Source: Symbiodinium natans (taxonomy: Eukaryota > Sar > Dinophyceae > Suessiales > Symbiodiniaceae). From it: a stretch of DNA of 64,000 nucleotides. The stretch is from positions 248,001 to 312,000 of the forward strand of contig CAJNDS010002287.1 of the NCBI GenBank assembly GCA_905221605.1, in the 5' to 3' direction. Within the stretch, counting starts at the first letter, position 1; each line of letters begins with the position of its first letter. This document shows positions 55,146-64,000 of the stretch, piece after piece. Under the pieces are notes generated by a model, which was given only the letters and a program-made list of their open reading frames with translations, was not told the origin of the DNA and searched no databases. The position numbers and the translations under genes were made by a program.

Positions 55146-55802
55146 TTGAATTCAGGCGGAGTGGTCACCGACCTGCCCGGCTTCTCATTCCGCCACAAGC
55201 ATAGGCTTCAGAGGGCTTCGTCGTCTAAAGGCTTGAGGTACGGAACGCAGAAGGGGGAAGTATCTGGATGGATGCAAAGTCGCATCAGGGAACCTTCAAA
55301 CCTTGGGGGGTTCTTGGGAGCTCACGAGGTTGGTTCTCTTGGTGCTAGGGACAACCCCCCCCCCCCCCACGCCCCCCCATGGTTTGGTAGGGATGGGAGG
55401 AGATGCTACGCGGTGGTTTGGACGTGGATAGGGTGCCTTGTCATTCCTTCCGGCACCTGGCTTTCCCAGCCGGAAGCTCGCGAGCCCAGTCTTCACCCCG
55501 GAGAAGAACAAGATCACCCTCAACTTCTCGCTGAAGAAAGAGCCACACGCCTGAGCTTTCAGGTCGAGGGAGGGTCTGAAGTGCCTTTCGGTGAGGGCCT
55601 CAACTCTTTCAGGGCATTGTGGCAGAGATGGCAGTTACCCGGTCAGATGCCCGATGCTAAGTTGGGGCAAGCTTTCCGCATATTCGCTCCTAAGGCCCCC
55701 CATTTAGCCAGCGTGCTGTGCCTCTCTATCCGACGGGGTGGTGTTTTTTGCGCCCTTTGGGGGTTTGGGGCTTTGTCCCAAAATGACGAGACTCCGCCTT
55801 GA
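55146..55802 (+). CDS. region with two exon candidates inside a long open frame
   Basis: One frame is open for 218 codons, but the strongest coding signal lies in other frames. After GAATTCAG (about 55154) GVVTDLPGFSFRHK ends at a GC donor. At 55490-55548, after GAGCCCAG, FTPEKNKITLNFSLKKEPH shows near-total G/C third positions with a GC donor. I take these as real short exons of an unlinked gene, and the long frame as incidental beyond about 55600. No family was recognised. Confidence 0.35.
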   Translation: MNSGGVVTDLPGFSFRHKHRLQRASSSKGLRYGTQKGEVSGWMQSRIREPSNLGGFLGAHEVGSLGARDNPPPPHAPPWFGRDGRRCYAVVWTWIGCLVIPSGTWLSQPEAREPSLHPGEEQDHPQLLAEERATRLSFQVEGGSEVPFGEGLNSFRALWQRWQLPGQMPDAKLGQAFRIFAPKAPHLASVLCLSIRRGGVFCALWGFGALSQNDETPP

Positions 55803-55918
55803 TCCGCAGAGTGGACTAGCGGATTCCGAGTCCGAGTTTCGATCCCTCGTAGGGTTGCAGTTTAATTTGGTGAAATCCAAAATTCGCCTTGACCCTCAAC
55901 CCTAAACCGAGGAGGGGT

Positions 55919-56802
55919 ATGGAGAAGGAGCTGGTCCAGTTCGTTCGCGATCTGCCAGTGGACGGCGCGGAGCACAATACACTCCTGGACCAATTTCAGA
56001 AGAAAGGCCTCGAGGGGGAGGGGGAAGATGGAGGCAAAGGAAGAACGTGGCAACGAGCAAGAGATCAATCTTGGCAAAGGGCCCGGGTGTTTTGTCAGTT
56101 CCTGGGTTGAGAGGGTTGGTCTTGGGGCGCGAGAGGTTCGCGGGCCTAGGGCGTCGCTTCAACAGGCTTCAAGGCGGTGGTTGAGATATCTTCGCAAAAT
56201 CCTTGGGGTGTGCGTTGGTGGATTTAGAGGGTTGGTTTGGGTTCTAGTTTGGGATGCCTGGAAGCTCGAAGAGGTTTGACCCACATGGCAGGTATCTTCC
56301 AGAAGAAGCAGCTGGCTGGAATCAACCCGAGCTCGATCAAAGCTGGCTCAGAGTCCTTTGGCCTGGGCTGTTTTGTATTTGAGGCTTTGGTTTTCCGAGG
56401 ACAGTTTAGGGCATCTTCTGCACCAAGGGGATGCGTTGGGCATGGCAGAACACAGCAGTGCACACCTGGCATCCCATGCTCGGATCCCGACCCAAAGCAA
56501 GCCAGCAACATATAGCCTTAAAATTCCAAGCTAACGTTACATGATCCTGAGTCCGTATCTCGGCCCGAGCCACTGAGGGCCGACACGACTCTCTGCAGCA
56601 GCCGGTAGCCGATTTGGGTCCTGCTGAACTGACCCTAAACCCTAAGCCCTAAGCCCTAAACTACCCAAAAAACTCCCCCAAGCTACCCCAAACCATCCAG
56701 AATGCCGTGAACCCGGATGGTCGAAGCTCATGGTTCTTTGGTGAGTCAGTTCGGGCTTTACCAGCGATTCGCAAAAAGCGCAGACAACGCATGACACCCC
56801 CC

Positions 56803-56837
<35 letters not shown>

Positions 56838-57056
56838 GCCCAAAACCTCGGCAAGCTGGGCTCAGAGATGGATCCCTCGAGTTGGGTGTTCCACGGATCC
56901 GGATCTGAAAAGTTCCTTTGGATGGAGTTTGGGGACGCGATCTGTGATTTTCAAGTTCAGGTCATGGGCTGGACGTTATGGGAGTTAGGGTGTGAAAGGC
57001 TCTGTAAGCCAACAAAAGCCAACTGGTGGGCGCTGCCTTGGCGAACCGATCCTTGA
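55919..57056 (+). CDS. five-exon gene model, 161 aa
   Basis: Exons 55919-56033, 56166-56207, 56292-56389, 56701-56740 and 56866-57056 sum to 486 nt and agree in phase at all four junctions. They encode MEKELVQFVRDLPVDGAEHN.., FKAVVEISSQNPW, IFQKKQLAGINPSSIKAG.., NAVNPDGRSSWFF, then MDPSSWVFHGSGSEKF.., MEFGDAICDFQVQVMGW, ending WALPWRTDP. Splice sites: GCAAAGG..TTCAACAG, GTGTGCG..ATGGCAG, GTTTTCC..CCATCCAG, GTGAGTCAG..GGGCTCAG. Intron 3 (311 nt) has AGTTTAGGG near its 5' end and the exact complement CCCTAAACT near its 3' end. Intron 4 contains 31 C. A CCCTAAA unit precedes exon 1, so earlier exons may exist. No domain was recognised. This is the best multi-exon model in the window. Confidence 0.5.
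56634..56665 (+). repeat. CCCTAAA/CCCTAAG tract in intron 3 of the five-exon gene
   Basis: ACCCTAAACCCTAAGCCC and a further CCCTAAACTACCC, 35 nt before the CATCCAG acceptor. Confidence 0.9.
56805..56835 (+). repeat. 31-nt C homopolymer in an intron
   Basis: Uninterrupted C between the GTGAGT donor at 56741 and the CTCAG acceptor at 56865. Similar shorter C or G runs occur at 44783, 52080, 53337, 55350, 58280 and 58846. Confidence 0.9.
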
Positions 57057-58976
57057 TTCCGCCCTTTAAGGGAGACCAAGAAGCTCGTCAGGGCCAAGTT
57101 GGCTGCAGTGACTTCGGCAAAGACTTCCCTTGGGCCTTGAGTTTCATCGGGGTCTCCGAGGCATGTTTGGACTTCAGGGGGCCCTTTGGGCTGTAGGTTT
57201 TTTTGTCAAAGCTTCTTTGGAGCTTCAGAGTTCAAAGGTCGGGCCAGTGGAGGGTGGTGTCAAGTGAGCTCCCAGGTGCGGGATTCCCCCCCAAAAAATG
57301 CGGTTTGTTCTAAGCTTCGGGCTTTGGAGGCTCTGGAGGCTCTGGAGGCTTTGGAGGCTTTGAGCCCCAACCCTATGAGGCTTGTTGTGCGACACGGAGT
57401 TCCCTCCTAGCTCTTCCTCTCCTTTGCTTTTGGGATACGAGGTTCGGGAGGCCCAAGGGCCCAAGGGGGGTCTCGGGCTCCTTGTGCGACCCTCAGGCCA
57501 AATCAGATGAGGAGGACCTTTGCGGGGAAGCATATTCCAGAAGCTAAACATAGCTTCATGCTTGGGTCCAGGCTGCCCCAATGAGCTGCCCCAAACATGT
57601 TTCCCCTTGCGCTCTAAAAAGGAAGGGTCGTAGGCTGTTCTCAACTTCATGAGGCCCCTTATGTTGGGACAAAAAGGCTGAAGGGTTAGTGTTACGGTTT
57701 AGGTTGTTGTGGGGTATCAGACAGGGGGGCCCTACAACTCACAGGACGAGATCCAGATGTTACATTGTTACATGTTGTCGGGTGCGCAACCCTCTCTTCA
57801 GAGTAGTCCCCCCCTTAGCTGGCCGCTGGAAGGAGAATTTGGGCAAGCCGAAGGTCGACGGCGAAGCAGTGCGTGCCAAGCGGGAAGCTGAGGCTTTGGC
57901 CTGCTTGGGAGCGAAGGGGCCCCTAAACTGATGTGGAGGAAGGGAGAGGGAGGGAGAGAGAGAGGGAGTCAGAGAGAGGGACCCGAAAGGCCATAAAGGC
58001 CCTAAAGGCATCGTGAAGCAAGACAACACCTTCCCCAAGCTCAACTCCCCGACCCCCAACCGAACCGAATGCAACAATTATAACACTTTTCTTTTGAATA
58101 GAAGCCAGACCCATTCGACCCATTCGACCCATTCGACACCGATTCGACGCATTCGACACCGATTCGACCCATTCGGCCGTGAAGAATCCAATGTTCAGCC
58201 CAAGCCCAAGCCGCACTCCAATCGAAGATGCGAAGATGTCTCACCCAACTGCGAGTAGCTCGAACCGTTTGGTAGAAGGCCCCCCCCCCCCCCCCCGTCC
58301 CGAAAGAAAGAAAATCTGACAACGTCAGAACTCAAGTTTTTTCTTCACCTTAATGGAAACTTGTCATTGTTGTTTTTACGAGTGGCCTTTGATGTTGCTT
58401 TCTTGGTTTCTTCACGAACCTGTCAAGCTCATGTTGATCGGGAAATGACTGCATTTTGAGACCGCTGCTCACTTCCGTCCAAAGACTTCTTGTCCTCTGT
58501 AGCAACTAGCCACTTGGCCGGTTGATCTCGAATTTAGAGCTTGCATCTGTACCGAATAGGTTTTCATCTATGAAGCTCAGAATGGTTTAACAATCCCGTC
58601 TGCCACTTCAGCGCTATTCATTTACGTCTCTTTATCATGCCGACCCTTTGCTCTGATGCACTCAAAAAATCCAAAATCATTAGTATTCTCGCCCTTCCTC
58701 AATGAACATTTGCTTTATAGGGTCTTTTGCATTTTGTCGTTTCATTGTGATGCTGGGGCCTAGCTGGGATTAGGTGCTGATGAAAGCAAGTAACGTTGGA
58801 GCTTGATCTTGCAGAAAACGGGCCACACGCTGCTGCAGCAGCCTCCCCCCCCCCCCCCCTAGAAACCTCACCAATGGTCCGGCATGGAGACCCCCACGGC
58901 CACAACAAAGTCCACAAGTGCAAAGCCCTCAACCCTGAACCCATAGCCTTCCGAACCGGCTTTCCCGAAGAAGGAA
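57057..58976. other. no firm gene; minisatellite at 58109-58176
   Basis: GGCTTTGGAGGCT-type repeats at 57325-57365 and a CCATTCGAC nonamer repeated about seven times at 58109-58176. ORFs over these are not supportable. Confidence 0.4.
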
Positions 58977-59040
58977 CCTAAACCCTCTACCCTAAACCCC
59001 TAACCCCTAACCCCTAAACCCTAAACCCTAAACCCTAAAA
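58977..59040 (+). repeat. CCCTAAA/CCCCTAA array
   Basis: Eight units, three perfect CCCTAAA at the right end, then ACAATG. An exon starts 22 nt later. Confidence 0.95.
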
Positions 59041-59061
59041 CAATGTGGAATCTGTGCGGAG

Positions 59062-59131
59062 GTGGCAGCGGTCCGCGAGCAGGTCGACAGCGCGCGCCAG
59101 AAGCTTGCGGAGCCTTGCCCAACAAAAAGCG
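59062..59131 (+). CDS. coiled-coil exon bracketed by opposed telomere-like arrays
   Basis: After GTGCGGAG, VAAVREQVDSARQKLAEP then CPTKS, with almost all third positions G/C, then G|GTGTAGGGTTTACACGG. Phase 0 to 1. The product resembles the short heptad exons at 37.6-39.4 kb in length and character. Neighbour exons were not linked. Confidence 0.45.
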
Positions 59132-59213
59132 GTGTAGGGTTTACACGGGGTTTAGGGGTGTACGTAGGGTTTCGGGTTTAGGTTTCAGGGTGTAGGGTTT
59201 AGGGTTTAGAGTT
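59132..59213 (+). repeat. degenerate TTTAGGG array directly after an exon
   Basis: GTGTAGGGTTTACACGGGG, TTTAGGGG, GTAGGGTTTCGGGTTTAGG, then TGTAGGGTTTAGGGTTTAG. Begins at the presumed donor. Confidence 0.9.
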
Positions 59214-60013
59214 CACGTCTCACCCGTTGCTTGTTTTGGCCGGCTGAGTAACACATACTGTAAAGGCTTTGAAGGCATGTTTTCGAACACAAAGCTCAAG
59301 CCCCAAAACTGCGAAGGGTGCGAAAAGCGCGAAGAGCACGAAATAACAGCTACAGTGGGCTTCGACGAAGTTCTGAGGATGCCACGAAGGCGATCGCACA
59401 GGCAAGCGGAAAGCCGGAAGGGGGAGGGGAGAGGGGGAGGGGGGCCGCATTCAGAGGATGAATATAGGGGAGCCCCTCGTAATGTTCTTTGTCGCAAGCC
59501 GTCGTAAGCTTTTTTGGGTCTCTGAGCTGAGACCAAGAAGAGTGACGTTGTGATGTAATGTTTTTGGGATTCCCAGGGGTGGATTGAAGATGACTGAAGG
59601 CTCTGCCCTAACACTGCTCTGCAACTTGGAGCATCGAGGGAAACATGGGGGACACCTGGACAGCGCTCGAGTTTTCAATGGTAAATGGTCCAAACACTCA
59701 GCGATGCCGAAGGCCTAAGCCTCAGCGGAGATTTAATCAGCACCCTAAAGCAACCGAAGGACCCTCCAGGTTCCCTTCGACCTTGAACCTCCCTCCCATA
59801 TCCTCCCATGCAGGCTGGCAATGAACAATTGAGCGCGCAGACGAAGCAGAATCTGGAGGCCCCGAGTTTCTGGAGACTGGACATCCTTCCCTTCGTTTCG
59901 GAAAGCTAGTTTCGGGAGAAGACGGGTTCACCTTGCGACCTCAGTCGCGATCAAAGTCTTTGGCAGAACGAGCTCTTCAACACATCAGAACTCCAAACAA
60001 CCCAACGCCTCAG
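59214..60013. other. weak exon signals only
   Basis: The 59277-59507 frame starts MFSNTKLKPQNCEGCEK and includes GFDEVLRMPRRRSHR; an 8-codon DATKAIAQ ahead of a GCAAGC donor is in another frame. Neither can be fixed. Minus frames at 59675-59931 are also open. Confidence 0.3.
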
Positions 60014-60111
60014 CTGATGAATTGGCAGAACAGGAAGCGCTGAACTTCCTGAACACGGTGACATTGGCACCGTCCGACCTCAGCCTAGGCGACTGGGGCA
60101 TTTTTTTTTAA
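60014..60111 (+). CDS. candidate exon
   Basis: DELAEQEALNFLNTVTLAP and SDLSLGDWGIFF to TAA at 60109-60111, after AACGCCTCAG (phase 1 entry). GC3-rich. A GTGACA donor after NT is an alternative end. The frame is also open upstream without an AG. Confidence 0.4.
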
Positions 60112-60451
60112 GTTCCTGTAGTTGACATGTTGCCGACTTTAAGGGGAGGCTTCCTATTTGCGTTGTTTTGGAAGGGATCGGGGAAGGCTTTTGGTGGGCT
60201 CTGACGTCTTGGGAGATTGACAGGCTTGTTCGGGCCTTGAGGTTTCGGACGAAGGGAGGCGATACCCATTCCAGCCCCGAACTGTAAGCCGCGCCGAGCC
60301 GTTTAGGCTTTGCCACTTGTGAATATGGACGTTGGTTGCAGGATGTTGCATGTTAACGGATGTTAACGGATGGAGTTCAGGGTCTTTTGATGTTAGGTTC
60401 AGAATCGGTCAAGGTTCGTGTTTCACAATCGGACCTACCTGAGAGCCCTTC

Positions 60452-60727
60452 ATGGCCCTGCTGAACCTGAAGCTAGGAGAGCCCCGGAAACGGGAAGGAA
60501 GATCGGGGGGAAGGAAGATGGGGGCGAAGCGGAGAGGAAGCCGAACCCTCCCATATGCCTCAATTCAGTTGAGTCTCGCGGTGGTGCGCATCGCAGCCCC
60601 CTTGAGAAGAGATCCCCCCCTGAATTCTAAAACGGTGCCACCACAAGAGAGACCTCCGCTCTCAGATGATGCGTCCTCCAACATCGCGCCTTGGAGATCC
60701 AACTTTGGTCCCAATTTTATCATTTGA
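60452..60727 (+). CDS. unassigned 91-codon basic ORF
   Basis: ATG-initiated: MALLNLKLGEPRKREGR, then Arg/Lys/Gly-rich, then LPYASIQLSLAVVRI and SDDASSNIAPWRSNFG. Two frames are open here. No motif. Confidence 0.3.
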   Translation: MALLNLKLGEPRKREGRSGGRKMGAKRRGSRTLPYASIQLSLAVVRIAAPLRRDPPLNSKTVPPQERPPLSDDASSNIAPWRSNFGPNFII

Positions 60728-60921
60728 GAGGTGTGGCCTTTGGGGCCTTCTCTCGGGTTGGGGGAGCTCAGAAAGTTTGGTCTTTTGGAGAAGTGGGTTT
60801 TTTTGGCATTTGGGTTTGGTTCTAGAGTGCGATCGTCGACGTGCCATTCCCTTTTTTTTTGTTTTTTTTTTATCTCTCTCTCTCTCTCTTTTTCTCTTTC
60901 TCTTTTTCTCTTTCTCTTTAC

Positions 60922-61075
60922 TGGGAGGTGTTCGCTCATTCTTGTCCGCGAATGACAACCCTCTCGGTGCGCTTGGGGCGCCGCAGCGCTGGCGCGTGGG
61001 AGGCGTTCGCGTTTTCGTCCGCGAACGACAACCCTCTCGGTGCGCTTGGGGCGCCGTGACGCTGGCGCGTGGGAG
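60922..61075 (+). repeat. 73-bp tandem duplication
   Basis: Two copies with GTCCGCGAA(T/C)GACAACC at 60944 and 61017, sharing CTCTCGGTGCGCTTGGGGC and GCTGGCGCGTGGGAGGC. It lies between a CT microsatellite (60850-60920) and a GTAAGC donor at 61081. Confidence 0.85.
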
Positions 61076-61080
61076 GCATG

Positions 61081-61162
61081 GTAAGCCCTGAACCCTCACG
61101 CTTTTGCTTGTTGCCAGGTAAACCTGGCCAACGTCGATCGACTTGTCAACAAAGACCAATAA
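61081..61162 (+). CDS. 37-nt intron (61081-61117) and following terminal exon
   Basis: GGCATG|GTAAGCCCTGAACCC..TTGTTGCCAG| has full splice signals. The exon VNLANVDRLVNKDQ ends at TAA 61160-61162 with G/C-rich third positions. The exon to the left overlaps the 73-bp duplication (frame LGRRDAGAWEA). An intron this short is unusual, and the GTAAAC after CAG offers an alternative exon boundary. Confidence 0.4.
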
Positions 61163-61385
61163 GCCTGCATGCAAGAGGATTTCCCTTTGTTGCGTGACGA
61201 GGGTTGTTCAGCAGAGGTGGTCTTTGGAAAGGTTCTTCGTCATATTTCGGTATATCGTTAATGCATGGATGTCGTGATGGATGATGCATGCATGGATGGC
61301 AGAATAGATTTCGTGATTTTCAAGCTAGAACTGAACTTAATTGTGGCTCTAAACGCTTCCGGGACAACCGTTCTCTAATTCATGT

Positions 61386-61466
61386 GTTTTTTTTTTTTTT
61401 TCTCTCTCTCTCTCTCCCTCTCGCCCTCTCTTGCTCTCTTGCTTTCTCTCTCGCTCGCTCTTACTC
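61386..61466 (+). repeat. T/CT-rich microsatellite
   Basis: T15 followed by CT/CTCGCC repeats, like 60850-60920 and 36541-36599. Confidence 0.85.
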
Positions 61467-61603
61467 ATTGAAAGCTCTCGGCGATCCCGTGGTGCAAGAA
61501 TTGGGAGGGATTTTTGGCTCTGGCCGAACAAGGACCTTAGAATCGCAAAAAAAGGCCACAATTTTTCCTGCGCAACCAGGCACAGACCTTCAAAACGCCT
61601 AAG

Positions 61604-61684
61604 GACGCCCGCACTGCGTCCGGTGGCTTCGTGACAGGGCGGCAGCTCGGAACGCTGGAGATGCTGGACGCTTATGGCTACCGG
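61604..61684 (+). CDS. strong internal exon candidate
   Basis: Between CGCCTAAG and CGG|GTCAGC, 27 codons, phase 0 to 0: TASGGFVTGRQLGTLEMLDA then YGYR. Third positions are mostly G/C. If the donor is not used, the frame continues to a stop at 61740. No family was recognised. Confidence 0.4.
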
Positions 61685-61728
61685 GTCAGCAACTGCCGTG
61701 GGATGGGGAGGAGGTTCATCGCCGATAA

Positions 61729-61820
61729 TAAGCTACAGTAAGCTACGCTATAAGCAAAAAAAGTATACGCTACGCTATAAGACTGCTATAAGATACACTC
61801 TAAGCTACAATAAGCTATGG
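61729..61820 (+). repeat. TAAGCTAC-type minisatellite
   Basis: AATAAGCTACAGTAAGCTAC, GCTATAAG and GATACACTCTAAGCTAC units, about eight in 90 nt. Confidence 0.8.
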
Positions 61821-62086
61821 TAGTTGAAAGTTGAGGGTGTTCAGGCATGCCACAAGTGCCCTTTGTAAGAACTCTCTGTTGTGGATTCCTTCGTGAGTTG
61901 TGCTCTCAGCTGCAGCTGCGAGAGAGTGACGGGCGGATGGGATGGGAGAGACACTTTTGGGGTTGCCTTGTTTCATCTCAGATTCAGACCCTCTAGAGAG
62001 ACTTCTTGTCCGATGTTTTTCGAGGTTCTGTTTTGCCCCATAAGCTTCCTTTTTCCCGCCTAAGCAACGCCACTTGAAACCCGCAG

Positions 62087-62182
62087 CAAAGGCTTGCTCC
62101 GCGGGGTCCTCGTCACGGATCGACCGCTTGAGGATGGGATGCCCGTCGACCGACTGGCGCACCCTGGCATTTTGAGGAGATA
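62087..62182 (+). CDS. candidate exon, strand uncertain
   Basis: After AACCCGCAG: KGLLRGVLVTDRPLEDGMP then VDRLAHPGILRR to a stop. A minus-strand ORF over the same bases (61815-62189, start MYLSPQNARVRQ) is also open, so the strand is not certain. A TTTAGGG tract (62214-62240) follows. Confidence 0.3.
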
Positions 62183-62213
62183 AATACACCTAAACAACAA
62201 CAAAACAGCAGGG

Positions 62214-62240
62214 TTTGGGGCTTAGGGTTTAGGGTGGGGG
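62214..62240 (+). repeat. short TTTAGGG tract
   Basis: GGTTTGGGGCTTAGGG then TTTAGGGTGGGGG, about 30 nt after the preceding candidate exon. Confidence 0.85.
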
Positions 62241-62740
62241 TTTCCGAAATCAGAGGGGTACCTTTATTGGGCTCCTTGTTTTAAGGGAGTCCTGCTTTTT
62301 TGGGGGGTCGATTAGAGGGTCCCTTGTTTTCGTAAACTCCCAGGTGGGTCTGAGACAGTTTTCCACGCATCAGCAACTTGCCCCATGTGCTAACATGACC
62401 GTGACGAGCACGATTGAGCATACCGCGAAGCCCTGAAATCCTGTTAAGCCGCAAGCCTATTGAAACATATTGAAACCTACCTGAACAGGCTGGTGCATTC
62501 GGCACAGAAAAACCTCTTCAAACACACACAAGTGCCCGAGGTTGGTGTGTGATCTCCGCCCGGCCCTGGCGAAAAGTGAGGTTCCGCTCTGGGTTGGAGT
62601 TCGGGGGGTCAGAGAGTCTTGTCCTCAGGCTCGGCCAAGGCAGCTCTTCCTTCAACCGCGGAATTGTCTAAGTTCAACCTTGTGGCTGAGGAGTGCTTAG
62701 GCCATCCTTAGGACACTCTTAGGACCCTTGAACTTTCAAG

Positions 62741-63066
62741 GCTGAGTTCGAGAGTGTGGGGAATTTTGGGTCAAAGCCAGATTGTGCACTCTGTGAGGAG
62801 CAGTTGAAATCGGCAATCTCGTTGATCCCGGATCTGGAAGAGACAGAGTACTTCGTGGAGGTGTCCGGCAAGAGTTTGAGGTAAGCTTTATCGTGGCTTA
62901 CTGTGGCCTCGCATATTCCTCATAACTTTGAGAACACCCCCCCCCCCTCCCTCCCGATTTCCTTTCAACGGCAAAGCCTGAGGCGCAGGACGCGAAGGAT
63001 GTGCAGGCCGCAAACGCCATCATCTCATCCTATGGCACAAGTGCCATGCCCCTGGGCAATTTTTTT
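62741..63066 (+). CDS. two-exon gene fragment
   Basis: Exon 62741-62880 follows ACTTTCAAG and encodes AEFESVGNFGSKPDC, ALCEEQLKSAISLIPDLEE and TEYFVEVSGKSLR, with a consensus donor GAG|GTAAGC. Exon about 62983-63066 follows AGCCTGAG and encodes AQDAKDVQAANAIISSYG and TSAMPLGNFF, donor GTTAAC. The GTAAGC junction leaves phase 2, which does not fit the best frame of the second exon; an internal donor GAG|GTGTCC would. So either an exon is missing or the splice differs. CALC with ISLIPDLEE recalls saposin-like pieces, but too little is present to claim it. Confidence 0.4.
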
Positions 63067-63131
63067 GTTAACTCCTCAAGACCCGAACCCATCGGGATGC
63101 CGTCTCAATCCAGGGTTGTCACAGCTCCTTC

Positions 63132-63778
63132 ATGCAATCAACTTTCCCAACTTTCCCAAAAAGCCCCAGCGTAGACCCAAATCGGTCGAAACACCATGCA
63201 AAACGCAGCGAAACTTTCGCCGCATCGCCAGTTGGCAACAGTTGTCTGAAGAATGTCATGGCCGATGGAACCATCAGTTGCTGCGGATGTGAGCGAGCCC
63301 GTCCAAGAGCCGGACAGGTCGGAAAGTACCATCCGCCACGTCTCCGCAACAAAATGCGCTTCGAACGCCAAAGCATGTGGGCTTTTTACCACGTTGGACG
63401 ATGCGCAACTTGGCCGCCATCGTCGGCGTCGGTGTAAGCGATGACGCCTAGAACCCGCAAACCCAGCGGCACCTCGGCGAGAGCCTTTTTGCGACCCCAA
63501 AATGTGCCCCCGCACGCGGGGATACCTCAACAACAGCCTCCCTTCATTCCTGTGATAGAGCCGCCTTCCAAGACGTCTTGCTCTTTGTGGGTGACAGAAG
63601 TGTTTCCATATCTCTGAAGTTTCTAGTGGAAAGCCTGACCTTCGAGGAGCGCCCTCTCGAGCAGCTGGGGCCTGGGCTTGTCGGTATCGAAAGGCTGCTG
63701 GGATCTTTTCTCAACAACTTCGGGGTTCTTGGGAATCATTTGTTTTACATCTTTGCTAGGGTTCCAAGTTTAGTATAG
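63132..63778 (+). CDS. two or more exons, frame ambiguous
   Basis: At 63132-63437 and 63253-63444 two frames are open and protein-like (ISCCGCERARPRAGQ..FERQSMWAFYHVGRC and DVSEPVQEPDRSES..GLFTTLDDAQLG), both reaching GTGTAAGCG. After a possible 35-nt intron ending CAAACCCAG, two frames are again plausible (PPHAGIPQQQPPFIPVIEPP; FQDVLLFVGDRSVSISLKF..SLTFEERPLEQLGPG..RLLGSFLNNFGVLG). The last runs to TAG at 63776-63778. I could not decide between them. No domain was recognised. Confidence 0.3.
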
Positions 63779-64000
63779 ACAACTGTTGAGGTTCTACGGT
63801 GGTACCCAGCACGATTGTGGCCATGAAGACTTTGCCGAACGGCTGTAAAGCCCCCAAGCTTTAAGTCACCACGTGCCCCAAATTTTCAGGGCATGCATGC
63901 TAGTAGAAAAATGACAATTACAATGGCAGCGTATTTTTCCCCACACAGTCTACTGTTGGGGTTCTAAATTCATTTAAGGATTGCCGACATTCTGAGGACT
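63779..64000. other. no feature seen
   Basis: Mixed sequence without repeat, splice or coding signal. Confidence 0.4.

Noticed and set aside
55800-55860. GTTTCGATCCC near 55840 as a tRNA T-arm
   Set aside because: Only a four-pair stem with a nine-base loop, and no cloverleaf fits the left flank.
62741-62880. Saposin-domain call on CALCEEQL
   Set aside because: Only one Cys pair and about 45 residues are visible; not enough for a family assignment.

Overview
The window looks like nuclear DNA of an intron-rich protist, most likely a dinoflagellate (Symbiodiniaceae-like). This is an inference from four things: TTTAGGG/CCCTAAA-type repeats scattered through the right two thirds; short GC3-rich exons with GT-AG and GC-AG introns; very sparse recognisable coding sequence among satellites, microsatellites and long G homopolymers; and a left-hand block of ORFs resembling a helicase-bearing repeat family I associate with dinoflagellate genomes. 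Nothing suggests a bacterial or organellar origin. There are no operons, no rRNA and no credible tRNA. A run of exactly 100 N (32086-32185) marks a scaffold join, so the two halves may not be adjacent in vivo.

Layout. (1) 1-14.8 kb: a decayed multi-gene element, all on +. It has a truncated P-loop helicase-like ORF (2-403), a Tpt1/KptA-like remnant (~3.06-3.33 kb), an alpha/beta-hydrolase-like gene broken by frame changes (8.0-9.9 kb), a further broken ORF (9.9-11.6 kb) and two long intact ORFs (11630-12535 and 12537-14765). A repeat family follows at 14.8-16.3 kb. AT-richer DNA with ATC microsatellites and a diverged duplication lies at 4.8-7.2 kb. (2) 17.6-18.7 kb: a 197-bp duplicated segment beside a small minus-strand ORF. 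(3) 19.2-30 kb: small exons on +, several of which chain in a consistent phase, with telomere-like tracts in the gaps. (4) 30.1-35.2 kb: a trimeric higher-order satellite, a CA/CACG microsatellite, the N gap and a G-rich tandem array with 53-55-nt G runs. (5) 35.4-64 kb: more exon chains. These include a coiled-coil-coding series (37.5-39.4 kb), a clean intronless gene (45729-46490) that joins a ubiquitin-like segment to a dynein stalk-like segment, a 149-nt nearly pure G tract (51018-51166) and a five-exon gene model (55919-57056).

Main novelty candidate: in the exon-bearing half, TTTAGGG-oriented tracts tend to start directly after exons, often as the 5' splice site G|GTTTAGGG, whereas CCCTAAA-oriented tracts tend to lie just before the 3' AG of the preceding intron. 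Opposed telomeric repeats could pair in the pre-mRNA and bring the splice sites together. This rests on reading by eye. Exon calls are models from phase, splice signals and codon usage, with no transcript evidence.
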